Notes under the pieces: model-generated
Told to the model about the DNA's origin: nothing
What the model saw: the letters and a program-made list of their open reading frames with translations, nothing else
The model's database searches: none
Program-made: the position numbers and the translations under genes
Assembly: GCA_905250025.1 (NCBI GenBank)
Contig: CAJNOJ010000089.1
Coordinates: 142,665-206,664, forward strand
Direction of reading: 5' to 3'
Origin: Adineta ricciae
Lineage: Eukaryota > Rotifera > Eurotatoria > Adinetida > Adinetidae
Length of the DNA stretch: 64,000 nucleotides
Shown: piece by piece, positions 1 through 11,392 of the stretch
Numbering within the stretch: position 1 is the first letter of the stretch
Layout of the letters: each line of letters begins with the position of its first letter

Positions 1-314
1 GGGTGATTGTAGTAATAGCATAAGATACTAATAGCTAAAAAGCAGTGAACCATGATAAAACAAAATATTATATGTAGGTCGAAACGGTGTGCGCACATAT
101 ACATAAATAACGGATACTGTTATATTCTTTTTTCACTTTCAATACATTCAAGATATCAGCTACTTCAATATCAAAGTATGTTTAATCGTTAATAATAATG
201 GAAGTTTGCTCGATCATAGTATATAATGCATTATAGCGATTTTCAGTAAAATCTATAAGGTTTAGGATATAACTGATTTCTCGGTAATTGAATCTGAGCA
301 TCAAATAAAAAAGC
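1..314. other. gene-free flank
   Basis: AT-rich sequence with no reading frame or repeat that I can support. It ends at the TA dinucleotide (315-316) that flanks the mariner element. Confidence 0.5.
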
Positions 315-316
315 TA

Positions 317-1386
317 TTAGGTTCTTAACAAAGTTTTTGAGTTTTTTCCAAAATTTTATTTTTATTTTTTAACTTCAACAATACAACTAACTTTCAGTTA
401 CATATGTACTACTACTCTCTATGACTTGTCGCCACCGATCTGACAGAGACAAGATGCCGCGTTCGTAGAAGTCCTTTGACTTTTGACCAAAGAAGTTAAT
501 GATATCCATTTTGACGTCATTGACGTCGTCGAACTTTCTCTCAACCAAATAATAAGAAAGAGAGCGAAACAAATGGTAGTCCGTTGGTGCTAAGTCAGGA
601 GAATAATAAGGTGGATGAGGAACGGTAATCCAACCGAGCTTCAATAATTTTTTGCGGATCGACTTTGCAACATGGGATCGAGCATTATCATGCAAATAGT
701 AAATTCGCTCCTGCTTGCCGTTGAGTTTTTCGGCAATCCGGTCCAATTTTTGACAATAGAGATCAGCAGTGATGGTACAACCAGTTGGAAGCACTGCTCA
801 GTGAATAATTTAGTTGATGCTCCACCAAACTTTCAGCATCAGCCCGTTGCTGTAGCTGCTGTGGTGATAACTCGTAGGATATCCAAACTCCATATTTCCA
901 TGTCTTTCCTAATTCGTTCAGATGTTTTACCACTGCAACATAAGAGCACCCAAGCTGCTCTGCTAAGCACTGTAAAGTCAATCGACAATCTCGCTCGATG
1001 AGTTACTTTAAAAGATTCACATCCACTTCGACTGGTCTACCGGACCGAGGTAAATCGTGGAGGTTTAAGTTGCCGCTCTTAAAGCTATTGATCTAATGCT
1101 GTGCCGTATAAGTAGGGAGTACATTCTCACTGATCGTACTGCATACGTTGTTAGCTGCTTCCGTTGTTTTGTGATCCAAACGAAATTCATGAAGTAAAAG
1201 TACTCGAATCTCTTTACGAGAAAGATTCATTTCCATTTCACGATCAGCGTCCGTATCGATGACTTTATCACCATTCGGAAGATATTCACACTGCCTTTAT
1301 ATAGCCTTAGTATGAAAAGTTCGAGAACTTTCTAGAATGCTTTAGAAAATTTAAAAAAAAACGAAAGAACTTTGTTAACAACCTAA
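317..1386 (-). mobile_element. mariner-like element, internally deleted
   Basis: The ends are inverted repeats. The left end starts TTAGGTTCTTAACAAAG and the reverse complement of the right end starts TTAGGTTGTTAACAAAG. Both ends are flanked by TA (315-316 and 1387-1388), the target duplication of Tc1/mariner elements. At about 1,070 bp it is shorter than a usual mariner (about 1.3 kb). The missing part maps to the middle of the transposase, so this is a non-autonomous deletion derivative. A 5' fragment of a close relative lies at 43102-43356. Confidence 0.9.
387..1236 (-). pseudogene. mariner transposase, broken
   Basis: Translation of the minus strand gives mariner landmarks in order. The N-terminal helix-turn-helix segment contains IRVLLLHEFRLDHK (around 1220-1170), then HLNELGKTWKYGVW (around 930-890), then HDNARSHVAKS and YYSPDLAPTDYHLF (around 690-560), ending near 387. 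The last two hold the second and third catalytic aspartates of the DD34D triad. The segment that should carry the first aspartate is missing: the frame passes from the linker at about 800 almost directly to LPTGCTITADLY. There are also an in-frame stop near 1095, a frame change near 790 and one extra Tyr in the PPYSPD motif. Relative to the 43.2 kb fragment the start codon is changed (ACG for ATG), so 1236 is the next usable ATG. It cannot encode an active enzyme. Confidence 0.85.
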
Positions 1387-1388
1387 TA

Positions 1389-4386
1389 TTTAAATTTTGA
1401 CAGGCGAGGAATTGTGAATTAAATCTTCAAGAGTTTCAAGTACTTAACAATAGGAGTTTATATTCATAGAAACTAGATAGAATTGTCCGATACTATAAGC
1501 ATGCCTCCCTTGAGATTTATAACGCATATTCGGCAAAATAAGTTTTGAGCTAAAATTATAAATATAAGGAATTTACTTGAATCTAGTTGGGATTGCTTGT
1601 GAACGCAAGTGGGCGGATAAAATGTAACGAAAGAGAATGATAGAGAACAAGGTTTCGTTACTGCTGTAGCATTTTATAGATTGGTTTTATTTGTGATCAC
1701 AAAGATAAACGGATAAATATCATTATCGCTGCCCTTCATAACGTGATGTTTACTACTTTGTAATATATTCTAGGTGTAACGTGTGTAATACAAGATATTG
1801 TCTTTTATAGAGAACACAATGTAGAAAAAGGGAAAGGAAGAAAGATTGACAGAACAGATGAAGCACAGACACATACTATGATGATCCCAGGAAGTCTGTA
1901 TAATCAAAAAAAAATTACGTAAGGGCAATTTAGTACATGAGGATGGATGTGTATGGCCCTTAGAGAGAATAAAACTTTTGATACTGTGTCCATTGGTACT
2001 TATGGATTAAGTCCCAGTTGTCAAAGAGTGTCGTGTTGAAGCTATGTGCAGCAATCGGATGTTTTAAAAGCGTGTAACTATCAGTAATTCCCAGATGAAA
2101 CTTGAATTTTCACTGCTTGCTCAGTCAGGTTTATAACGAGAATACATAATACGCAAAATTAGTTTATCTTCCTGATTTTCAAGGCGTTTTAATTCCATGC
2201 TGTTACACAAGAGTTCTGGATAAATATGACAGTACATTAATAGTTAGAGCCACAATATAGTTCCATGCAATGAAATTGGTTCTTGTGTACGATTTGAAGG
2301 AAATATATCGGGAATGGAATAATGATGGAGTCAATTTTATTTATCTTCATCTGTGGTTAAAAACTCGATCTTTTTAATAGTCTGAATCTTACATTTTGTA
2401 AATAGAAGAATTACTTTGCTAGATACCATTGTTCTAGCAAACATCCATTCATATGGTTTGATATTGTTAAAAGGAAATAGAACGAACATGTGTACTTGTA
2501 AAATAACATGAATGTCTTTTCATGTATATGCAAAGTGGAATTCAACATATTTAGCTTGTAAATATATGATAAAGTATAGCATGATGCTGCAACGTAAATT
2601 TTGAAGCGCGAGTATATTATACAAGAACTACGACAAAACTAAGTTGCATTCTATTGATAAGTGTAAGTTCTATTCAATCGCCAAAATACCATGTGATCCA
2701 TATCTGCATTTGAAAGAATATTGATGCGCGCAAACATCTGCCAGTTATTTACTTTGTATTCTATCTCATAGTCAAGAAAATGAATTGTTTTTTCATAAAT
2801 TTTTAACTATTAATAAACTTATTTGCTGATTGTAAAGAATCGCTGTTTGAGGTTCAAACCAATTACCGATAGTTTTAGTGGGGTTAACTCTCCGTATTCA
2901 TAACATCACATGCTCTAGTGATCATATTCCTCTTTCCAGCTCGAATTGTTTACCAACGCGACTAATTTGTTTTAGATTACTGAGTAAATGATAAATAAGA
3001 CTCTTTGGCCACTTGATTTTTTATTCGAGAATAAAATATATAAATTGTGAATCAATTTTACCCGAAGTCAGAGCATTTTGTTGCGATATTTCGCAATACA
3101 TTTTCATTCATGATTATACATCATTATACTCTCTACAACCAATTAGAATTGATTACAGATCAGAATTTGTATTTATTCTTTATTCTAGTCGAATTAAACA
3201 TGGCTTTGTAGGTCATGGTGTAAAGCACATTTGTTCTTCCAAATACTTGATTATAACTCATATATAAACCAAGCGATGAAAAATCCCTGTTCAGTGGTAA
3301 ATTGATCGTGATGATCATTTCCGAATTACTAGAATAAATTATGAATTTCGATTTCATAAAAGCAGCGCTTTAATCCGCACATTCATCTTCTATTTACAAA
3401 AAATTCACTGCTCGTCTGATTGGTCGAATTATTAGTAATTAATAGTTCTATCATAAATTAATAAAATATTTTTCATTGGATATAGAATTTTATGGATAAG
3501 AGTGTAGTTAAAATATATTTCAACAAGATTCCAGAAGAGATCGCGTTAATCTCATAAAATAGGGAAGAAGCCGATTTCGTGACTTCGTGTGATTTCTATC
3601 TAAGCTAAGTGTGGTGATTTTTTTTGTGGTAAACCAATCTGATATCAGATGAAAACCTTTGAAATCGCCCAAAATTGGCAAAATCACTGAAATCACTTAA
3701 AATCCTTGACAACATTCCAAATCATACAGAGTTCTTTAGAACCTATTGTAGTGCTGCGTAGGTAGTATCCACCTATAGGTGATAATTTCTACTGATTTCC
3801 GATGACTTCAGAGTAATTTAGGGATTTGAAGTCAATTTGTTCTCCTTTAGTTTCCATTTAAAAGTATGAAATGAACAATAGAGAGAATTGTTTGTCAAGT
3901 GAACTGTTTGTAATCGAATATACATATCTTTTGAGTGATCACATATAACATACATATCCTTCATCAAAATCCATAACTGATTTTATATGCTGTTCAGAGA
4001 CTGATTGTGGCAATATTCTAAAATATTCCTTTACTTGGCGTACAAGTTAATGAAGAAAATCTAAATCAATGATTAGAGATTCGTAAAAATTCCCAAAAAT
4101 TTCTATTTTGTAAATCTGTTTCCGCAGAGGAACCAGTGGGATACGTTCCGTATCCTGTTATCTAGAGAAGATTAACGAATCCTTCCTCAGAAAACGGATA
4201 CCCGGATACAACATTGGAATCTCACTGCGAGAAATCACCAGAAAATACTGGAGTCCGCCTGCTTCGACCGTATCAAACTGATATGGGTGTACTTCAACCG
4301 TGACTTGCTATGTATTGGAGAGTTAAATAATGATTTCCCAATTTACCTTTTAAAAGATTCTTTTGCAATTTTTTTATTTAGGTGCG
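1389..4386. other. gene-free region
   Basis: No coding region with recognisable similarity or coherent splice sites was found on either strand in this 3-kb AT-rich stretch. Short frames near 3013-3357 overlap on opposite strands and have no domain features. It is the upstream region of the gene starting at 4387. Confidence 0.5.
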
Positions 4387-6044
4387 ATGACAGGTGAAAG
4401 TGACAGGTCTGCAAATAATAACTCAACAGTACCATCACAGTATGTATATACATTTATTAACTCATTCTCACATAATCTTCGTCCGATATTCTTTATTTCA
4501 GATCGTGGCTAACATGGGCTCCATGTTGGGCTATTTGTTTAGCTCTGACAGTTTTATTTATAATTGGTGGAATAATAGCGTCATCACTCATACCGGTCTA
4601 TCTCGAAGCAAAAGGTAACGGTATCAGTTTGGCGGACAGTAGCAATGGTAGGAAAATTAATGCTACTGTTACAGTTACATCAAATTACGTAATATCTTTT
4701 ATAAGGCGTGAGATACATCGACATGCAACTTACCACTAATACGATTTTTGACAAAACTCAAACAGTAATCAATCTGGAACCCATCGGACAAGCTGTAAGT
4801 TAATGTACTTCTTTTCACACACGTACTCGATATAGACTACATCTCTATATACAGCTCAATAAAATGCTTGGTTTTGCAGCAAATATACTCACTGTACAAA
4901 GTGGATCTGTCCAAAAGGGAAGTAGTAGAATAAAGAAACAGCTGACGACGTGAGTTCATTGATGCCATTTTCATCGTATTGAATAAATTTCACCTATAAA
5001 AACTATCATTCTTGATAGTGAACCATTATGTGGGATCAACAATAACATGGGAATTTCCATCTTTATCAGTAAATGTCCAGACTCTACATGCAAAACTGAT
5101 CACTGTTTTGAACAATGTGCATCTGATATTAAAAATCAGATACAGCTAAAGCTGGGTACAGCTGCATTTCCACTTGCCCTCATACTGGCTGATGGTACAT
5201 ATTCAACAGTTTCTGCACGATTTTGTTCCTTTCAATCCATTACAACAGGTAAGTGGTATAAACAGTACTTATCTTCTACTATCTATCCTATATTTAATTT
5301 TTTTTTAAATCAACAAGAAACGACCACAACAATAACGACCACTATGTGTAAGTTCACTTTTTAGACCAGTGAATTTGTCCTTCATCATAAACGCTAAATT
5401 TCATTTTATATGCAGCCAGTACTGTCATCACTTCTACAACCACTGCATTGATGCCCTGTGACGACACAACTAAGTGCAGTGTCGGTGGCAAAAGTTGCAA
5501 TGCTTACTGTGCCGGTCTTTCTCGTACTTGCAAAGGTACGACTACCGCCAGTGCTAGTTGTACCAATATTGGTCGTACCCGTTACGCGCGTGTTGCCCCA
5601 GCTCCTGCACCAGCTCCAGCCCCAGCACCTGCACCTGCACCTGCACCAGCACCAGCACCAGCACCTGCACCTGCACCAGCACCAGCTCCAGCCCCAGCAC
5701 CTGCACCTGCTCCAGCCCCAGCCCCAGCCCCAGCCCCAGCCCCAGCACCTGCCCCAGCTCCTGCACCAGCTCCAGCACCTGCCCCAGCTCCTGCACCAGC
5801 TCCAGCACCTGCCCCAGCTCCTGCACCAGCTCCAGCACCTGCCCCAGCTCCTGCACCAGCCCCAGCTCCTGCACCAGCTCCAGCACCNNNNNNNNNNNNN
5901 NNNNNNNNNNNNNNNNNNNNNNNNNNNNNNNNNNNNNNNNNNNNNNNNNNNNNNNNNNNNNNNNNNNNNNNNNNNNNNNNNNCAATATCGTTAAACGCGC
6001 TCTTGCTCGGCAGCATCAATGCAAGTATCGATTCGATACAGTAG
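4387..6044 (+). CDS. signal-anchored Cys/Thr-rich protein with long Ala-Pro repeat tail (unknown function)
   Basis: I assembled seven exons whose GT-AG junctions keep one frame: 4387-4439, 4502-4647, 4706-4794, 4855-4949, 5019-5248, 5318-5347 and 5416-6044. A short polar N-terminus (MTGESDRSANNNS) is followed by one hydrophobic segment (about residues 25-48, containing LALTVLFIIGGIIASS). This is most simply a type II signal anchor, placing the rest outside the cell or in the lumen. Then come a region with paired cysteines (CPDSTCKTDHCFEQC), a Thr-rich linker, and a six-Cys block with spacing C-x5-C-x6-C-x3-C-x6-C-x9-C. Last is an uninterrupted Ala-Pro dipeptide run of roughly 97 residues that enters the gap at 5888. 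The frame after the gap is uncertain; the stop at 6042-6044 assumes the gap size is right. A polyadenylation signal AATAAA lies at 6078-6083. I do not recognise the family. The role is inferred to be extracellular; (AP)n tails usually act as stiff spacers. Confidence 0.72.
5594..5887 (+). repeat. Ala-Pro coding minisatellite
   Basis: GCN-CCN codons alternate without interruption in the frame of the upstream exon. Third positions vary (GCA/GCT/GCC with CCA/CCT/CCC). From about 5750 a 30-bp unit (GCCCCAGCTCCTGCACCAGC plus 10 bases) repeats in tandem, so the tract grows by unit duplication while keeping the peptide. Long overlapping frames on both strands here (Gly-Ala, Leu-Gln, Thr-Ser rich) are artefacts of the repeat. 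Confidence 0.95.
5888..5982. other. assembly gap (95 N)
   Basis: A run of 95 N interrupts the Ala-Pro repeat. The true repeat length and the reading frame beyond it are unknown. Confidence 0.99.
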
Positions 6045-6052
6045 TTGAGAAT
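5983..6052 (+). repeat. 70-bp inverted duplicate, copy A (gap edge)
   Basis: These 70 bases are the exact reverse complement of 6709-6778. Similarity continues weakly beyond 6052 with substitutions. Copy A starts at the first base after the N run. Confidence 0.95.
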
Positions 6053-6089
6053 TTATGTTTATTTTGTTTTTTTCTGAAATAAAGTATTG

Positions 6090-7298
6090 GCCCTAAATTT
6101 TTTTGAAGTTGGCTATTTTTTGTTATTAGTCAAAATCATATAATATTAAAGTAGGTAGAGATACGACGGATTTGATTACAGATTTATGTGCTATGTAAAA
6201 AGTGTATAGAGCGAAGAGGTCTCCTAGAAGGTTTGAACACCAAAATTATCCTGAGAAATCCTTTTGATGAGTATGAATATGGATAACTAGGGATGCACCA
6301 AAACCAATTCCAGTCCAATTCAAACATAATTCTAGATTTGGATTTGGTTTTGACTGGAATTGACATGAATTCAAAGTTTTCGATTTATTTGTTAATACTC
6401 ACAGCTAACTAGGCGAAAATATAGGTTGACTGCTAATGTTTGACTATATCAATATTCTTTATAAAGTGGATGTAATTGTCCTGCATTTACACAATGCATT
6501 TCAACTGTACGTAACCTGTGCGAGAATCACTTTAAACGGCCGTCGTATTGTTAAAACCATGGTCAGATTTGAGTCGCTCATGAGCTTAGATTGATATATT
6601 TTATTGCAGACTCTCTAATAACTATCTTCGTGCTTTGCATTTATTCAGTAGAACTCACGTCTATAGTTCTCTTCATAAGAAGGAGAGACAAAAACAAATT
6701 TAACATACATTCTCAACTACTGTATCGAATCGATACTTGCATTGATGCTGCCGAGCAAGAGCGCGTTTAACGATATTGTTTGAAATATAATTTGAAACCA
6801 TAACGAATTAGTTGAAAAGAGTAGGTCTTTTTGTGGAAACTGTAATCAAACACACTACAAATGACAGACGATTCTGATAGAGTATAGGTTGGTAAAAGTG
6901 TATTTAATTGAACAGAATCGATTCTTGGTTTATATTGTGCGCTCTTGTGGCAACGTTTTCACCGCAGTATTTAAATTTCATTCCAAAGCTGTTTACAGAA
7001 TACAAACTGCGCCAAATGTGGATACATATTTCCATAAATTTATCTTCCATTAGACAACATACGAAATTAACCGGAATAAACTCAGAAGGGTAAGAATATT
7101 AACAAAGAGGTACCCAAGGCTTGCCACATTGAGAAAAAATAATTTTATTGATTTATTCGAAATCGAAACGCTGTCTTGCCGCACGATCTGGACGATACCA
7201 TTACTTTTTAGTATCAACGGAAGAAAAGTTTGAATATTTTTAAAATTTAGCTTTTTAGATTCCGAGGTAGTGTCTGATTACAATACTCTTATTGTGAG
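6090..7298. other. gene-free region containing 70-bp inverted duplicate
   Basis: Downstream of the Ala-Pro gene I see no supported gene. The only structure is the second arm of the 70-bp inverted duplicate at 6709-6778. Confidence 0.5.
6709..6778 (-). repeat. 70-bp inverted duplicate, copy B
   Basis: Exact reverse complement of 5983-6052, 656 bp downstream of it. There is no Ala-Pro coding sequence beside this copy. Confidence 0.95.
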
Positions 7299-7922
7299 AT
7301 GACCCGAACTCGACAAACTCGAGGAATACAACATACTACAGTCAGGAATTCTATTTCTGCATGAACCTATGACGATCTTGACGAAGATATCGATGGTAAT
7401 GGGATTGAAAATGATCAAACAATGGACAAAAGTGAAGTTGAACACAATGTATCAATGAACGATGAAGAAGAAGAAGTCAATGATGGTACTGTTGTCAATG
7501 ATGTTAATACTAACAATACTCAAAACGGCGCAAAGAAGTTGAAGTCAAATGTATAGCAGTATGCAGAAAAGCTTAAAAATGGAACGGCTAAATGTTTCAA
7601 ATATGAATCACATATTAAGACCACTAATGGTGCAACATCTACATCAAGAAAGCATTTAATAATAGAACATGGATTAATGCATTTAACTTTACCATCTGCT
7701 TTGCGCCCAAAGTCAAGTCCAAATAATTCAATTACCCGAGAAACAAAGAATCGTCTGGATTATTTAGCAACTGTAGCCATAATCGAAGATGGTCGGACAT
7801 TTGGCGATCTTCGTAAAAGTGGGATAACGAAATTTTTAGATGAAGCAATATCAGGTGAATTTTTTTTCGATAAATACGGTGCACCAAAAAACCAAAGTTC
7901 AAAAGCAAGTAGAATTCATTGA
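7299..7922 (+). pseudogene. hAT transposase N-terminal fragment (BED finger), dead
   Basis: One frame runs from the ATG at 7299 to 7922 with two internal stops (TGA near 7362, TAG near 7554). It has an acidic N-terminus, then a BED-type zinc finger segment (YAEKLKNGTAKCF... followed by STSRKHLIIEHG), then FGDLRKSGITKFLDEAI, which resembles the segment after the BED finger in hAT transposases. The TAG falls where BED fingers have a conserved Trp, and the second zinc Cys is Tyr (CFKYE). No catalytic core or terminal repeats follow. It differs from both complete hAT elements in this window. Confidence 0.7.
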
Positions 7923-9654
7923 GTAACGAAAGGTACAAATATAAAAAAGCACGTTTTCTATAAAGAAACGATGGTTTGTTTGAGAAATATCGAATTTGAA
8001 GGAGTTTAACTACACGCACACTACTTTCAATCGTTCGAAAATTTTCATGTTTGTATAGAGTAACGTTTTGTATATTAGCGATAGTTTTCAAAAAAATTCA
8101 ACAAGTAATAGATGATGATTAGATAGAATTTAGTCCAGGGTCAAGAGAATCATATCGGCGAGCGCTACTTTTGTTATTTACTATAGAACTAATTCAACTC
8201 CGATAAGGTTGATTACTGGAATAAAGACCGAAGATGAGTTACTTCGTCAATAACTTTTACCCTTAAAACTTCGATCAAAATCGTATGAAAGTAGTGTTAA
8301 TATGATAGTTTCAACATGGTTCCTCAGTTGTTGGATGATTGAATAATGATAGCCAAGAAAGATTATAGTGAACCAATATGGTTTCTTATACGCCTGCATC
8401 CTTTCAATTTAAAATAATACATCTTGTGGGTTTTGGTGAGTTCTACATTATTGAAATTTCGACACGTGAACTAAAACGATGATTGATTATGCGAATGAGG
8501 GAATTCTTCTGCATGCGATGATATAGACACATGCACGTGCAGTACTTTTGTCTCTAGCCTAATTTTTTACACTAATTTTCTAGGCGTTTGTCTTACTCAA
8601 AATGATGAACCCAAAAGACCTCTACTAACCGTGAAGTCTCGATTCATTTGGAGACACTTTTGTAAATCGTGACAAATATATCATGGAATCACTCACACGT
8701 AGGGATCTCGAAATAAAGATTCTGAGATGATTGCAATTGATGCTGAAAAAATTGCTCCGGTTCTTAATCAAATAATGAAATTTGATGGTTCATAAGATTC
8801 ACTATAAGATGCTTTTAAACATATTGGTAATGGTCTGTGTCGGACAATACAGAGAGGACAAGGTCTTTGTACGCTTTTGTATCTAGTTTCGTAGAACTGG
8901 ATGATTGTAATGGATCTTGAAAAAACGGCTCCAGTTCTGAATTGAATAGTGAAAGTCTATGATGCTCAATATTCCATTATAGTGCACATGTGATTCGAAG
9001 CTAACGGTAGCCATAACTTTTTGTTACCAATCTTTAATTTCTCACCGAAGGCGTTTATATAGTTTCGCGCACAATAAAATTCTCTATTCAATGGTATTTA
9101 AATTCGTCTCCGAACCATGTAAAGTTTTCCAAAACGAATAATTCTTTCACTTTCACCAGTCAGAAAGGAGTAGCACTAGCTGAGCACCAAAGTACCGTAA
9201 AAGTACGTCTGGTCGAACTGAAATTTGTAGAGATGACTATTGACTCTGAGTTCTTCAATCGTTGAAAGTTTCGCGTAAAACCGCCTGTGTTTCGTGAAAT
9301 AATATCTAAAAGAAAATATTGACGTTTTTAGGGGTAACAACTTGGGCCCAATAATTATAGTTCAGTCAAAAATGAATAATATTTTTTCGGAATTAAACAA
9401 ACAGGATCCAGATAAGAATGAAAAACTGAGAGAAACGTTCTGGGTGCGACAAACGAGGAACTATTTCTCATTCATTAATTTCGATAAAATCCCCTATTTG
9501 ATATTAAATAGATTAATGATGGAGAAAAGACGTCTATGAACCCTCGCCTTCATTTTGCAGTAATAAAAAAATTTCCTCCGATAGAAAAATATAATTTTCT
9601 GTTTGTCTTTTTATGCATTCACAATTGAATCTTCGCTTTGAAAAACAAATTTTT
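7923..9654. other. gene-free region
   Basis: No supported gene. It may hold unrecognised remains of the hAT relic at its left edge. The right edge is the 3' flank of the minus-strand oxygenase gene. Confidence 0.5.
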
Positions 9655-11392
9655 TTAATTCAAGTCTCCATCGTATCCTTCTTGAACAAAATGCATAAAA
9701 AGTTGATTTGTCCATTCTCCTTCAGGTAAAGCTCCAGTTCTGAAGTGAATAAGATGTCTTCCCATGAATAAGAATCCATCACCAGCATAGAGATCAGCAT
9801 GAACGATTTTAGATTCGTCAGTTGTTTTGACATTTGCATGTCTCTCTGTATTCATTGTTTTGTCAAGCAGAGGGTCCTTGTCAAATAGAGGGTCCTTGTC
9901 AAGTGATAATAACCATGTACGATTATGAGGATAGTGTTCAACATTCATCGAAATGGTAAACTCACATTGAGCTCTGTCAGTATGAGCCTCAAGCGTCGCT
10001 CCAGAAACGTAACCTCCAAAATAAGTACAACTTGGCTTTGCATTATGCGCAATAATAGATCTGACGAGTTGAGTTAATTGATTCTGCAGGAATCTTCCAA
10101 CTCTATCATTATAAGCAACATATCTCTTGGACTGAACATCCCCGAGCTCTAAAACATTATGATCAATCAATTCACGATAGTACTTTGAGACAGCATTAAG
10201 AATGAAAGGAGGCAATATCTTTCTTAGAATAATGTAACGATTCTCCAAGAACCAATCTTGAGTTCCAGGCATCAACAAAGCCCATTCTCCAATAGAAGTG
10301 GGGGAAAAATAGGCAAAAGTTCCAAAGGATCGGAGCGCATCGAGTGGTTCCTTACTTCCATAATTATTCAGTTCCTGACGATAGGTGGAGACCATAGCAA
10401 TTCCCCAATAACGTCTCTCTACTTCAACATCAAGAGTTCTTGATTCATCATAACGAGAAAATCCAGATTCCTTGTTTCCTTGACTTTCTTCGGTGAGTCC
10501 CCAGAAAAGCTGAACAGTTGCCAAATCAGACTTTTCTTCAAACAATTCAAAAGCCTAAATGATAAAAAAAGAAATAAAAAAAGAATTAGGATTTAAGAAA
10601 TAAAGTTGATATAAAGACGTTGGAACGTGTTTTCCAAATAAGAGTAGAGAATTTATCCTTTCAAAAAGAGAAGTTTATCTATTCAAATTCTGGATCGTAC
10701 CATAATTACTCCACTTTAAGGTTAATTTTTCTATCTGTTTTTCTGTTATCAGAAAGTTGTAAGGTTCGAGGAAAGGTATGTTTACTATCGAAATATTTTT
10801 GGCACAAGAATCGTTTCTACGGGTATACTTTAGGAAAAACAGATATTCTAAAGGGGACATTTGATTGCGATTTAGTTCGAATTTCGAGGCATACCTTAGA
10901 GAATGCGGTCAAAGACGAAGAGTAAAAAAGGCTTTCCATTGATGCGATAGCAAGGTTCATCCAAGCTTGCGCACAAGATGGTTCCACGGTTGTTGCGTTC
11001 GTAAAATACCAGATAGCATCTTCTAAGCTTTTAATATTATATCCAGGAAGTGTATTCCATTGGCCATCAAGATATCTTTCCATACTATTCACTCCCAAGA
11101 CGTTCCAGTCATTGGCAAACGAGTTTGAACATTGTCTAAAAGCCAAATGATTATTTATCTTTTTACAATCTGGCAACCAACAGGATGGCTGAAGATTGTA
11201 GTCATAGGCTCCCGAACGTTTTGTTACCAAGAAACGACTATTTTTTGGGAAGAATTCTTTTCCTTGAGAAGCACAAACAACGGATGTTGATTTCGGCCTG
11301 AGCCCATCATTACTTATGCCCAGTAAAATGGCGATACCTCCAAAGAAAGCTGATATAATTAACCAAAACAATATATATTTTGTTTCAAACAT
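9655..11392 (-). CDS. membrane-anchored TPR / 2-oxoglutarate-Fe(II) oxygenase-like protein
   Basis: Two exons on the minus strand, 11392-10895 and 10554-9655, join in phase 0 (donor GTATGC, acceptor ATTTAG) to give about 465 residues. The N-terminus is a signal anchor (KYILFWLIISAFFGGIAILL). A TPR-like helical pair follows (SLEDAIWYFTNATTVEPSCA into the second exon). The C-terminal half has the double-stranded beta-helix signature of 2-oxoglutarate/Fe(II) oxygenases: His and Asp in EAHTDRAQCEF (about residues 357 and 359), and a distal His plus Arg in GRHLIHFRTG (about 433-438). HTDRxQCE is typical of hydroxylases attached to TPR repeats. Probable role: a Golgi/ER-lumen hydroxylase of unknown substrate. 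A small internal duplication (DKDPLFDKDPLLDK) lies between the metal ligands. An ATG eight codons upstream (11413) is possible, but 11392 leaves a cleaner signal anchor. Confidence 0.8.

Noticed and set aside
672..1001. Plus-strand frame over the mariner element
   Set aside because: It is antisense to the recognisable mariner transposase and has no domain of its own.
3013..3357. Overlapping plus and minus frames
   Set aside because: Low-complexity AT-rich composition on both strands with no coding signature.
5448..5580. Six-Cys block as a defensin
   Set aside because: A CxxxC pair is present, but the CxC partner and Gly-x-Cys of CS-alpha-beta defensins are absent, so the label is not supported.
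5458..6082. Several long overlapping frames on both strands (Leu-Gln, Thr-Ser, Gly-Ala rich) across the Ala-Pro repeat
   Set aside because: They are frame-shifted readings of one GCN-CCN repeat. Only the Ala-Pro frame connects to upstream exons in phase.
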